DNA from: Globodera rostochiensis
Lineage: Eukaryota > Nematoda > Chromadorea > Rhabditida > Heteroderidae
Length of the DNA: 64,000 nucleotides
Assembly (NCBI GenBank): GCA_018350325.1
Contig: JAEVLN010000010.1
Coordinates: 2,356,001 to 2,420,000 of the forward strand
Reading direction: 5' to 3'
The notes under the pieces are model-generated. The model did not search any database, was not told where the DNA came from, and saw nothing but the letters and a program-made list of their open reading frames with translations. This document shows positions 44,824 to 57,697 of this stretch, in pieces; within the stretch, counting starts at the first letter, position 1, and the number at the start of each line of letters is the position of its first letter. The translations under genes were made by a program, and so were the position numbers.

Positions 44824-45666
44824 CTATTCAAACGAATGGCCAAAAAACGTGCCGCAGAAAATGGCCAGGCCAACTGAAAAATCCAAAAAATTTGAAAAAT
44901 TCAAAATTTACAGGTACCAAAGACAAGTGGCAGTGCAATTTTGAGGCCGGTCCCGTGATCTGGCCCTGTTAAGAATTTAAAAAAGATTACTGTATTGGCT
45001 TTTCTCGATTTAAAAACCCATTTTTTCTGAAACAAAATCGCCTCCATCCCTAACATAAAACTAATACATATGAGGGGAATAAATTCCGTGGTCGTCATTT
45101 CCGGCACTTTCTTTGTCGCCGTTGTCGTCGTCGTCTTCGGCGGCACGCGCGGCGTCGTCGTCGTCGTCGTCTCCGGCGGATGCAGCGCAAAATGCATGTT
45201 ACCATAGTTTTCATTTTCTCCGCCCAACGTGCAATTTCTGCAGTCAAAAGCGCCAAGACTTTTTTTCAAATTAATTCCCAATTGATTGCTACACCAATTC
45301 CTCTCATTTGTTGAGGTACACCCATAAACAGTGATCCAATCATATCCTAAAAATTCAATTTGTTAAATTATTTTAATTGGAAATTTGCAAAAACAAAACC
45401 TTTCGTACAGTACGTGACCATGCAATATTTGTGCTGTGGATCTGGATTCAACCATGTTCCCCCGGTCTTCCTAGGGCATTCTTCTTTGTTGAACTGCGCG
45501 TTTGGTTGAGCGCCCCGGACTGTGCCGACAACTTCACGCCTGCACTTGAGTAGAGCTGTTTAAATTTTAAGTTAATTAAATTTTTAAAATTTATGTCAAA
45601 AAAGAATTTACCGGTGCAATAGGGGACAAGCATCGCATTGATGACGAACAGATGAAGAAGCTTCAT
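44824..45666 (-). CDS. secreted Cys-rich protein with Thr/Pro stalk, copy C
   Basis: Exons: 45,666-45,612, 45,555-45,400, 45,346-45,068, 44,965-44,918, 44,873-44,824 (195 residues). Signal peptide MKLLHLFVINAMLVPYCT, then LLKCRREVV, ECPRKTGG, YCMVTYCT, VYGCTS, NWCSN, DCRNCTLGG, a Thr/Pro stalk of about 30 residues (TTTTTTPRVPPKTTTTT), and the hydrophobic end IALPLVFVGLAIFCG closing with GHSFE. It is closest to copy A in exons 1-2 and in both flanks, but keeps the short C-terminus that copy A has lost. This is the best guide to the ancestral tail of the group. Confidence 0.75.
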
Positions 45667-46200
45667 TTTTAAAGAAATGTTTATATGATAGCGTTTTCCT
45701 ATTATTATTTAATTTGTTTAATAAGGACTTGTGAATTATTTTGAGTTAATGTCTAAAGTGAAAATCCATTTTCCTAGACTAAAAAGGGCAGCATTCCACT
45801 TTTAGTTTACCAAATGAATGGTCAAAATGAATGTGTTTTAGCGTTTTTTTATTATCAAATCGCGTGAATCAGCCAGCAGCAAAGCCATCCAATTGCAATT
45901 TCTGTGAGACAAACTCGGCTCAAAATAAAAAACGCGGCAAAATTTTGCAGTTTTTGGATTTATTTCTTAACATATTCCTAATACCTAATTAATAGGGCTA
46001 GGATCGATATGCACCAAAATGGCCAATATGCGCATATATATGCACCAAAAAAAGGCCAAAATATGCACTAAAATATGCCAAAAATGCCCGAAATATGCAC
46101 CAAAAATGCCAAATTATGCACCGAAAAATGGCACTTTTATTGCTCTAATTTTTTTAATACTTAATTTTTTTTCTTCTTTTAACGTCTATTAAGTAGATTT
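45667..46200. other. upstream of copy C, bordering the satellite
   Basis: The first ~240 bp is shared with the region upstream of copy B. From 45,993 a left end tagggctagga and an interior of atatgcaccaaaaatgcc repeats resemble the element at 41,565, but no right end is seen before the satellite starts at 46,201. It may be an element truncated or invaded by the satellite. Confidence 0.5.
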
Positions 46201-49200
46201 GCGGCGCGCCTATGTGCGCGGCGCGCTAAGGTGCGCGGCGCGCTATTGTGTGCGGCGCGCTAATGTGCGCGGCGCGTTAATGTGCGCGGCGCGCTAATGT
46301 GCGCGGCGCGCTAATGTGCGCGGCGCGCTAATGTGCGCGGCGCGCTAATGTGCGCGGCGCGCTAATGTGCGCGGCGCGCCTGTGTGCGCGGCGCGCTAAT
46401 GTGCGCGGCGCATTTTTTTGCGCGGCGCGCTAAGGTGCGCGGCGCGCCTATGTGCGCGGCGCGCCTATGTGCGTGGCGCGCTAAGGTGCGCGGCGCGCTA
46501 ATATGCGCGGCGCGCCTATGTGCGCGGCGCGTTTTTTTGCGCGGCGCGCTAATGTGCGCCGCGCTCTAATGTGCACGGCGCGCTAATGTGCGAGGCGCAT
46601 TTTTTTGCGCGGCGCGCTAAGGTGCGCGGCGCGCCTATGTGCGTGGCGCGCTAAGGTGCGCGGCGCGCTAATATGCGCGGCGCGCCTATGTGCGCGGCGC
46701 GCCTATGTGCGCGGCGCGCCTATGTGAGCGGCGCTCTAATGTGCGCGGCGCGTTAATGTGCGCGGCGCGTTAATGTGTGCGGCGCGCCATTGTGCGCGGC
46801 GTGCCTATGTGCGCGGCGCGCCTATGTGCGCGGTGCATTTTTTTGCGCGGCGCGCTAAGGTGCGCGGCGCGCTATTGTGTGCGGCGCGCTAATGTGCGCG
46901 GCGCGTTAATGTGCGCGGCGCGCCTATGCGCGCGGCGCGCCTATGTGCGTGGTGCGCCTATGTGCGCGGCGCGCTAATGTGCGCGGCGCGCTAATGTGCG
47001 CGGCGCGCTAATGTGCGCGGCGCGCTAATGTGCGCGGCGCGCTAATGTGCGCGGCGCGCTAATGTGCGCGGCGCTCTAATGTGCGCGGCGCGCCATTGTG
47101 CGCGGCGCGCCTATGCGCGCGGCGCTCTAATGTGTGCGGCGCGCTAATGTGCGCGGCGCGTTAATGTGCGCGGCGCGCCTATGCGCGCGGCGCGCCTATG
47201 TGCGTGGTGCGCCTATGTGCGCGGCGCGCTAATGTGCGCGGCGCGCTAATGTGCGCGGCGCGCTAATGTGCGCGGCGCGCTAATGTGCGCGGCGCGCTAA
47301 TGTGCGCGGCGCGCTAATGTGCGCGGCGCGCTAATGTGCGCGGCGCGCTAATGTGCGCGGCGCTCTAATGTGCGCGGCGCTCTAATGTGCGCGGCGCGCC
47401 ATTGTGCGCGGCGTGCCTATGTGCGCGGCGCGCCTATGTGCGCGGCGCATTTTTTGCGCGGCGCGCTAAGGTGCACGGCGCGCTATTGTGTGCGGCGCGC
47501 TAATGTGCGCGGCGCGTTAATGTGCGCGGCGCGTTAATGTGCGCGGCGCGCCTATGCGCGCGGCGCGCCTATGTGCGCGGTGCGCCTATGTGCGCGGCGC
47601 GCTAATGTGCGCGGCGCGCTAATGTGCGCGGCGCGCTAATGTGTGCGGCGTGCTAATGTGCGCGGCGCTCTAATGTGCGCGGCGCTCTAATGTGCGCGGC
47701 GCGCCATAGTGCGCGGCGTGCCTATGTGCGCGGCGCGCCTATGTGCGCGGCGCATTTTTTGCGCGGCGCGCTAAGGTGCACGGCGCGCTATTGTGTGCGG
47801 CGCGCTAATGTGCGCGGCGCGTTAATGTGCGCGGCGCGCCTATGCGCGCGGCGCGCCTATGTGCGCGGTGCGCCTATGTGCGCGGCGCGCTAATGTGCGC
47901 GGCGCGCTAATGTGCGCGGGCGCGCTAATGAGCGCGGCGCGCTAATGTGCGCGACGCATTTTTTGCGCGGCGCGCTAAGGTGCGCGGCGCGCTAAGGTGC
48001 GCGGCGCGCTAAGGTGCGCGGCGCGCTAAGGTGCGCGGCGCGCTAAGGTGCGCGGCGCGCTATTGTGTGCGGCGCGCTAATGTGCGCGGCGCGTTAATGT
48101 GCGCGGCGCGCCTATGCGCGCGGCGCGCCTATGTGCGCGGTGCGCCTATGTGCGCGGCGCGCTAATGTGCGCGGCGCGCTAATGTGCGCGGCGCTCTAAT
48201 GTGCGCGGCGCTCTAATGTGCGCGGCGCTCTAATGTGCGCGGCGCGCCATTGTGCGCGGCGTGCCTATGTGCGCGGCGCGCCTATGTGCGCGGCGCATTT
48301 TTTGCGCGGCGCATTTTTTGCGCGGCGCGCTAAGGTGCACGGCGCGCTATTGTGTGCGGCGCGCTAATGTGCGCGGCGCGTTAATGTGCGCGGCGCGCCT
48401 ATGCGCGCGGCGCGCCTATGTGCGCGGTGCGCCTATGTGCGCGGCGCGCTAATGTGCGCGGCGCGCTAATGTGCGCGGCGCGCTAATGTGCGCGGCGCGC
48501 TAATGTGCGCGGCGCGCTAATGTGTGCGACGCGCTAATGTGCGCGGCGCGCCTATGCGCGCGGCGCGCCTATGTGCGCGGTGCGCCTATGTGCGCGGCGC
48601 GCTAATGTGCGCGGCGCGCTAATGTGCGCGGCGCGCTAATGTGCGCGGCGCGCAAATGTACGCGGCGCGCAAATGTGCGCGGCGCGCTAATGTGCGCGGC
48701 GCGCTATGTGCGCGGCGCGTTGTTAATGTGCGCCGCGCTCTAATGTGCACGGCGCGCTAATGTGCGTGGCGCGCTAATGTGCGCGGCGCTCTAATGTGTG
48801 CGGCGCGCTAATGTGCGCGGCGCGTTAATGTGCGCGGCGCGCCTATGCGCGCGGCGCGCCTATGTGCGCGGTGCGCCTATGTGCGCGGCGCGCTAATGTG
48901 CGCGGCGCGCTAATGTGCGCGGCGCTCTAATGTGCGCGGCGCTCTAATGTGCGCGGCGCTCTAATGTGCGCGGCGCGCCTATGCGCGCGGCGCGCCTATG
49001 TGCGCGGTGCGCCTATGTGCGCGGCGCGCTAATGTGCGCGGCGCGCTAATGTGCGCGGCGCGCTAATGTGCGCGGCGCGCTAATGTGTGCGACGCGCTAA
49101 TGTGCGCGGCGCGCTAATGTGCGCGGCGCGCCTATGCGCGCGGCGCGCCTATGTGCGCGGTGCGCCTATGTGCGCGGCGCGCTAATGTGCGCGGCGCGCT

Positions 49201-52200
49201 AATGTGCGCGGCGCGCTAATGTGCGCGGCGCGCAAATGTACGCGGCGCGCAAATGTGCGCGGCGCGCTAATGTGCGCGGCGCGCTATGTGCGCGGCGCGT
49301 TGTTAATGTGCGCCGCGCTCTAATGTGCACGGCGCGCTAATGTGCGTGGCGCGCTAATGTGCGCGGCGCTCTAATGTGTGCGGCGCGCTAATGTGCGCGG
49401 CGCGTTAATGTGCGCGGCGCGCCTATGCGCGCGGCGCGCCTATGTGCGCGGTGCGCCTATGTGCGCGGCGCGCTAATGTGCGCGGCGCGCTAATGTGCGC
49501 GGCGCGCTATGTGCGCGGCGCGTTGTTAATGTGCGCCGCGCTCTAATGTGCACGGCGCGCTAATGTGCGTGGCGCGCTAATGTGCGCGGCGCTCTAATGT
49601 GTGCGGCGCGCTAATGTGCGCGGCGCGTTAATGTGCGCGGCGCGCCTATGCGCGCGGCGCGCCTATGTGCGCGGTGCGCCTATGTGCGCGGCGCGCTAAT
49701 GTGCGCGGCGCGCTAATGTGCGCGGCGCTCTAATGTGCGCGGCGCTCTAATGTGCGCGGCGCTCTAATGTGCGCGGCGCGCCATTGTGCGCGGCGTGCCT
49801 ATGTGCGCGGCGCGCCTATGTGCGCGGCGCATTTTTTGCGCGGCGCGCTAAGGTGCACGGCGCGCTATTGTGTGCGGCGCGCTAATGTGCGCGGCGCGTT
49901 AATGTGCGCGGCGCGCCTATGCGCGCGGCGCGCCTATGTGCGCGGTGCGCCTATGTGCGCGGCGCGCTAATGTGCGCGGCGCGCTAATGTGCGCGGCGCG
50001 CTAATGTGCGCGGCGCGCTAATGTGTGCGACGCGCTAATGTGCGCGGCGCGCTAATGTGCGCGGCGCGCCTATGCGCGCGGCGCGCCTATGTGCGCGGTG
50101 CGCCTATGTGCGCGGCGCGCTAATGTGCGCGGCGCGCTAATGTGCGCGGCGCGCAAATGTGCGCGGCGCGCAAATGTGCGCGGCGCGCTAATGTGCGCGG
50201 CGCGCTATGTGCGCGGCGCGTTGTTAATGTGCGCCGCGCTCTAATGTGCACGGCGCGCTAATGTGCGTGGCGCGCTAATGTGCGCGGCGCGCTAATGTGC
50301 GCGGCGCGCTAATGTGCGCGGCGCATTTTTTGCGTGGCGCGCTAAGGTGCGCGGCGCGCTAAGGTGCGCGGCGCGCTATTGTGTGCGGCGCGCTAATGTG
50401 CGCGGCGCGTTAATGTGCGCGGCGCGCCTATGTGCGCGGTGCGCCATTGTGCGCGGCGCGCCATTGTGCGCGGCGCGCTAATGTGCGCGGCGCGCTAATG
50501 TGCGCGGCGCGCTAATGTGCGCGGCGCGTTAATGTGCGCGGCGCGCCTATGTGCGCGGTGCGCCATTGTGCGCGGCGCGCCTATGTGCGCGGCGCATTTT
50601 TTGCGCGGCGCGCTATTGTGTGCGGCGCGCTAATGTGCGCGGCGCGTTAATGTGCGCGGCGCGCCTATGTGCGCGGTGCGCCTATGTGCGCGGCGCGCTA
50701 ATGTGCGCGGCGCGCTAATGTGCGCGGCGCGCTAATGTGCGCGGCGCGCTAATTTGCGCGGCGCGCTAATGTGCGCGGCGCTCTAATGTGCGCGGCGCAT
50801 TTTTTTGCGCGGCGCGCTAATCTAATGTGCGCGGCGCTCTAATGTGCGCGGCGCGCCATTGTGCGCGGCGTGCCTATGTGCGCGGCGCGCCTATGTGCGC
50901 GGCGCATTTTTTGCGCGGCGCGCTAAGGTGCACGGCGCGCTATTGTGTGCGGCGCGCTAATGTGCGCGGCGCGTTAATGTGCGCGGCGCGTTAATGTGCG
51001 CGGCGCGCCTATGCGCGCGGCGCGCCTATGTGCGCGGTGCGCCTATGTGCGCGGCGCGCTAATGTGCGCGGCGCGCTAATGTGCGCGGCGCTCTAATGTG
51101 CGCGGCGCTCTAATGTGCGCGGCGCGCCATTGTGCGCGGCGTGCCTATGTGCGCGGCGCGCCTATGTGCGCGGCGCATTTTTTGCGCGGCGCGCTAAGGT
51201 GCACGGCGCGCTATTGTGTGCGGCGCGCTAATGTGCGCGGCGCGTTAATGTGCGCGGCGCGCCTATGCGCGCGGCGCGCCTATGCGCGCGGCGCGCCTAT
51301 GTGCGCGGTGCGCCTATGTGCGCGGCGCGCTAATGTGCGCGGCGCGCTAATGTGCGCGGGCGCGCTAATGAGCGCGGCGCGCTAATGTGCGCGACGCATT
51401 TTTTGCGCGGCGCGCTAAGGTGCGCGGCGCGCTAAGGTGCGCGGCGCGCTAAGGTGCGCGGCGCGCTAAGGTGCGCGGCGCGCTAAGGTGCGCGGCGCGC
51501 TATTGTGTGCGGCGCGCTAATGTGCGCGGCGCGTTAATGTGCGCGGCGCGCCTATGCGCGCGGCGCGCCTATGTGCGCGGTGCGCCTATGTGCGCGGCGC
51601 GCTAATGTGCGCGGCGCGCTAATGTGCGCGGCGCTCTAATGTGCGCGGCGCTCTAATGTGCGCGGCGCTCTAATGTGCGCGGCGCGCTAATGTGCGCGGC
51701 GCTCTAATGTGCGCGGCGCATTTTTTTGCGCGGCGTGCCTATGTGCGCGGCGCGCCTATGTGCGCGGCGCATTTTTTGCGCGGCGCGCTAAGGTGCACGG
51801 CGCGCTATTGTGTGCGGCGCGCTAATGTGCGCGGCGCGTTAATGTGCGCGGCGCGCCTATGCGCGCGGCGCGCCTATGTGCGCGGTGCGCCTATGTGCGC
51901 GGCGCGCTAATGTGCGCGGCGCGCTAATGTGCGCGGCGCGCTAATGTGCGCGGCGCGCTAATGTGCGCGACGCGCTAATGTGCGCGGCGCGCTAATGTGC
52001 GCGGCGCGCCTATGCGCGCGGCGCGCCTATGTGCGCGGCGCGCTAATGTGCGCGGCGCGCCTATGTGCGCGGCGCATTTTTTGCGCGGCGCGCTAAGGTG
52101 CACGGCGCGCTATTGTGTGCGGCGCGCTAATGTGCGCGGCGCGTTAATGTGCGCGGCGCGCCTATGTGCGCGGCGCATTTTTTTGCGCGGCGCGCTAAGG

Positions 52201-52920
52201 TGCGCGGCGCGCTATTGTGCGCGGCGCGTTAATGTGCGCGGCGCGCTAATGTGCGCGGCGCGCAAAGGTGCGCGGCGCGCTAATGTGCGCGGCGCGCAAA
52301 GGTGCGCGGCGCGCTAATGTGCGCGGCGCGCAAAGGTGCGCGGCGCGCAAAGGTGCGCGGCGCGCTAATGTGCGCGGCGCGCTAATGTGCGCGGCGCGCT
52401 AATGTGCGCGGCGCGCTAATGTGCGCGGCGCGCTAATGTGCGCGGCGCGCTAATATGCGCGGCGCGCCTATGTGCGCGGCGCGTTTGCTAATGTGCGCCG
52501 CGCTCTAATGTGCACGGCGCGCTAATGTGCGCGGCGCGCTAATATGCGCGGCGCGCCTATGTGCGCGGCGCGTTTGCTAATGTGCGCCGCGCTCTAATGT
52601 GCACGGCGCGCTAATGTGCGTGGCGCGCTAATGTGCGCGGCGCATTTTTTGCGCGGCGCGCTAAGGTGCGCGGCGCGCCATTGTGCGCGGCGTGCCTATG
52701 TGCGCGGCGCGCCTATGTGCGCGGCGCATTTTTTGCGCGGCGCGCTATTGTGTGCGGCGCGCTAATGTGCGCGGCGCGTTAATGTGCGCGGCGCGCCTAT
52801 GTGCGCGGTGCGCCTATGTGCGCGGCGCGCTAATGTGCGCGGCGCGTAAAAGTGCGCGGCGCGCAAATGTGCGCGGCGCGCTAAGGTGCGCGGCGTGCCT
52901 ATGTGCGCGGCGTGCCTATG
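46201..52920 (+). repeat. 17-bp GC-rich satellite, block 1 (forward)
   Basis: Several hundred tandem copies of a 17-bp unit, consensus gtgcgcggcgcgctaat (about 71% G+C in a genome that is otherwise AT-rich). Common variants: ctaag, cctat, cattttttt (two bases longer) and tattgtgt. The variants recur in a fixed order, forming higher-order repeats of several hundred bp. The recurring peptide frames (period 51 bp = 17 codons, for example GALMCAARLCARR) follow from the unit length and are not proteins. Confidence 0.97.
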
Positions 52921-55900
52921 GCGGCGCACATTAGCGCGCCGCGCAAAAAAACGCGCCGCGCACATAGGCGCGCCGCGCACATAGGCGCGCCGCGCACCTT
53001 AGCGCGCCGCGCAAAAAAATGCACCGCGCACCTTAGCGCGCCGCGCACCTTAGCGCGCCGCGCTAAAAAATGCGCCGCGCACCTTAGCGCGCCGCGCACA
53101 TTAGCGCGCCGCGCACATTAGCGCGCCGCGCACATTAGCGCGCCGCGCACATTAGCGCGCCGCGCACATTAGCGCGCCGCGCACATTAGCGCGCCGCGCA
53201 CATTAGCGCGCCGCGCACATTAGCGCGCCGCGCACATTAGCGCGCCGCGCACATTAGCGCGCCGCGCACATTAGCGCGCCGCGCACATTAGCGCGCCGCG
53301 CACATTAGCGCGCCGCGCACATTAGCGCGCCGCGCACATTAGCGCGCCGCGCACATAGGCGCGCCGCGCACATTAGCGCGCGCGCACATTAGCGCGCCGC
53401 GCACATAGGCGCGCCGCGCACATAGGCGCGCCGCGCACATAGGCGCGCCGCGCACATTAGCGCGCCGCGCAAAAAAACGCGCCGCGCACATAGGCGCGCC
53501 GCGCACATTAGCGCGCGCGCAAAAAAAATGCGCCGCGCACCTTAGCGCGCCGCGCAAAAAAATGCGCCGCGCACATTAGCGCGCCGCGCACATTAGCGCG
53601 CCGCGCACATTAGCGCGCCGCGCACATTAGCGCGCCGCGCACATAGGCGCGCCGCGCACATTAGCGCGCGCGCACATTAGCGCGCCGCGCACATAGGCGC
53701 GCCGCGCACATAGGCGCGCCGCGCAAAAAAATGCGCCGCGCACATTAGCGCGCCGCGCACATAGGCGCGCCGCGCAAAAAAATGCGCCGCGCACATTAGC
53801 GCGCCGTGCACATTAGAGCGCGGCGCACATTAGCGCGCCGCGCAAAAAAACGCGCCGCGCACATAGGCGCGCCGCGCACATTAGCGCGCCGCGCACATTA
53901 GCGCTCCGCGCACATTAGCGCGCCGCGCACATAGGCGCGCCGCGCACATAGGCGCGCCGCGCACATTAGAGCGCGGCGCACATTAGCGCGCCGCGCAAAA
54001 AAACGCGCCGCGCACATAGGCGCGCCGCGCACCTTAGCGCGCCGCGCAAAAAAATGCACCGCGCACCTTAGCGCGCCGCGCACCTTAGCGCGCCGCGCAA
54101 AAAAATGCACCGCGCACCTTAGCGCGCCGCGCACATTAGCGCGCCGCGCACATTAGCGCGCCGCGCACATTAGCGCGCCGCGCACATTAGCGCGCCGCGC
54201 ACATTAGCGCGCCGCGCACATTAGCGCGCCGCGCACATTAGCGCGCCGCGCACATTAGCGCGCCGCGCACATTAGCGTGCCGCGCACATTAGCGCGCCGC
54301 GCACATTAGCGCGCCGCGCACATTAGCGCGCCGCGCACATAGGCGCGCCGCGCACATTAGCGCGCGCGCACATTAGCGCGCCGCGCACATTAGCGCGCCG
54401 CGCACATTAGCGCGCCGCGCACATTAGCGCGCCGCGCACATAGGCGCGCCGCGCACATAGGCGCGCCGCGCACATTAGCGCGCCGCGCAAAAAAACGCGC
54501 CGCGCACATAGGCGCGCCGCGCATATTAGCGCGCCGCGCACCTTAGCGCGCCGCGCACATTAGCGCGCCGCGCACATTAGCGCGCCGCGCACATTAGCGC
54601 GCCGCGCACATTAGCGCGCCGCGCACATAGGCGCGCCGCGCACATTAGCGCGCCGCGCACATAGGCGCGCCGCGCACATAGGCGCGCCGCGCACATAGGC
54701 GCGCCGCGCACATAGGCGCGCCGCGCAAAAAAAAATGCGCCGCGCACATAGGCGCGCCGCGCATATTAGTGCGCCGCGCACCTTAGCGCGCCGCGCACAT
54801 TAGCGCGCTGCGCACATTAACGCGCCGCGCACATTAACGCGCCGCGCACATTATCGCGCCGCGCACATTAGCGCGCTGCGCACATTATCGCGCCGCGCAC
54901 ATTAACGCGCCGCGCACATTATCGCGCCGCGCACATAGGCGCGCCGCGCACATAGGCGCGCCACGCAAAAAAATGCGCCGCGCACATTAGCGCGCCGCGC
55001 ACATTAGCGCGCCGCGCACATTAGCGCGCCGCGCACATTAGCGCGCCGCGCACATTAGCGCGCCGCGCACATTAGCGCGCCGCGCACATAGGCGCGCCGC
55101 GCACATTAGCGCGCCGCGCACATAGGCGCGCCGCGCACATAGGCGCGCCGCGCACATTAGCGCGCCGCGCAAAAAAACGCGCCGCGCACATAGGCGCGCC
55201 GCGCATATTAGCGCGCCGCGCACCTTAGCGCGCGCGCACATTAGCGCGCCGCGCACATTAGCGCGCCGCGCACATTAGCGCGCCGCGCACATTAGCGCGC
55301 CGCGCACATTAGCGCGCCGCGCACATTAGCGCGCCGCGCACATAGGCGCGCCGCGCACATTAGCGCGCCGCGCACATAGGCGCGCCGCGCACATAGGCGC
55401 GCCGCGCACATAGGCGCGCCGCGCAAAAAAAATGCGCCGCGCACATAGGCGCGCCGCGCATATTAGCGCGCCGCGCACCTTAGCGCGCCGCGCACATTAG
55501 CGCGCCGCGCACATTAGCGCGCCGCGCACATTAGCGCGCTGCGCACATTAACGCGCCGCGCACATTAACGCGCCGCGCACATTATCGCGCCGCGCACATT
55601 AGCGCGCTGCGCACATTAACGCGCCGCGCACATTAACGCGCCGCGCACATTATCGCGCCGCGCACATAGGCGCGCCGCGCACATAGGCGCGCCGCGCACA
55701 TAGGCGCGCCGCGCACATAGGCGCGCCACGCAAAAAAATGCGCCGCGCACATTAGCGCGCCGCGCACATTAGCGCGCCGCGCACATAGGCGCGCCGCGCA
55801 CATTAGCGCGCGCGCACATTAGCGCGCCGCGCACATAGGCGCGCCGCGCACATAGGCGCGCCGCGCACATTAGCGCGCCGCGCAAAAAAACGCGCCGCGC

Positions 55901-57697
55901 ACATAGGCGCGCCGCGCATATTAGCGCGCCGCGCACCTTAGCGCGCGCGCACATTAGCGCGCCGCGCACATTAGCGCGCCGCGCACATTAGCGCGCCGCG
56001 CACATTAGCGCGCCGCGCACATAGGCGCGCCGCGCACATTAGCGCGCCGCGCACATAGGCGCGCCGCGCACATAGGCGCGCCGCGCAAAAAAAATGCGCC
56101 GCGCACATAGGCGCGCCGCGCATATTAGCGCGCCGCGCACCTTAGCGCGCCGCGCACATTAGCGCGCCGCGCACATTAGCGCGCCGCGCACATTAGCGCG
56201 CTGCGCACATTAACGCGCCGCGCACATTAACGCGCCGCGCACATTATCGCGCCGCGCACATTAGCGCGCTGCGCACATTAACGCGCCGCGCACATTAACG
56301 CGCCGCGCACATTATCGCGCCGCGCACATAGGCGCGCCGCGCACATAGGCGCGCCGCGCACATAGGCGCGCCGCGCACATAGGCGCGCCACGCAAAAAAA
56401 TGCGCCGCGCACCTTAGCGCGCCGCGCACATTAGCGCGCCGCGCACATAGGCGCGCCGCGCACATAGGCGCGCCGCGCACATTAGCGCGCCGCGCAAAAA
56501 AACGCGCCGCGCACATAGGCGCGCCGCGCATATTAGCGCGCCGCGCACCTTAGCGCGCCGCGCACATTAGCGCGCCGCGCACATTAGCGCGCCGCGCACA
56601 TTAGCGCGCCGCGCACATTAGCGCGCCGCGCACATTAGCGCGCCGCGCACATTAGCGCGCCGCGCACATTAGCGCGCCGCGCACATTAGCGCACCGCGCA
56701 CATTAGCGCGCCGAGCACTTTAGCGCGCCGCGCACATAGGCGCGCCGCGCACATAGGCGCGCCGCGCACATTAGCGCGCCGCGCAAAAAAACGCGCCGCG
56801 CACATTAGCGCGCCGCGCACATTAGCGCGCCGCGCACATAGGCGCGCCGCGCACATAGGCGCGCCGCGCACATAGGCGCGCCGCGCAAAAAAAATGCGCC
56901 GCGCACATAGGCGCGCCGCGCATATTAGCGCGCCGCGCACCTTAGCGCGCCGCGCACATTAGCGCGCCGCGCACATTAGCGCGCCGCGCACATTAGCGCG
57001 CCGCGCACATTAGCGCGCCGCGCACATTAGCGCGCCGCGCACATTAGCGCGCCGCGCACATTAGCGCGCCGCGCACATTAGCGCACCGCGCACATTAGCG
57101 CGCCGAGCACTTTAGCGCGCCGCGCACATAGGCGCGCCGCGCACATAGGCGCGCCGCGCACATTAGCGCGCCGCGCAAAAAAACGCGCCGCGCACATTAG
57201 CGCGCCGCGCACATTAGCGCGCCGCGCACATAGGCGCGCCGCGCACATAGGCGCGCCGCGCACATAGGCGCGCCGCGCAAAAAAAATGCGCCGCGCACAT
57301 AGGCGCGCCGCGCATATTAGCGCGCCGCGCACATAGGCGCGCCGCGCACATTAGCGCGCGCGCACATTAGCGCGCCGCGCACATTAGCGCGCCGCGCACA
57401 TAGGCGCGCCGCGCACATAGGCGCGCCGCGCATATTAGCGCGCCGCGCACCTTAGCGCGCCGCGCACATTAGCGCGCCGCGCACATTAGCGCGCCGCGCA
57501 CATTAGCGCGCCGCGCACATAGGCGCGCCGCGCAAAAAAAAATGCGCCGCGCACATAGGCGCGCCGCGCATATTAGTGCGCCGCGCACCTTAGCGCGCCG
57601 CGCACATTAGCGCGCCGCGCACATTAGCGCGCCGCGCACATTAGCGCGCCGCGCACAATTAGCGCGCCGCGCACATTAGCGCGCCGCGCACATTACG
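52921..57697 (-). repeat. 17-bp satellite, block 2 (inverted)
   Basis: The same unit in reverse complement (attagcgcgccgcgcac). The switch at 52,915-52,930 reads cctatggcggcgcacattag. A near-exact 392-bp duplication lies within (about 56,541-56,932 and 56,933-57,324), and a ~731-bp offset links 55,038 and 55,769. Variants with a t in ctgcgc or an attat/attaac ending are found mainly here, so this block has its own sub-family. Confidence 0.96.
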
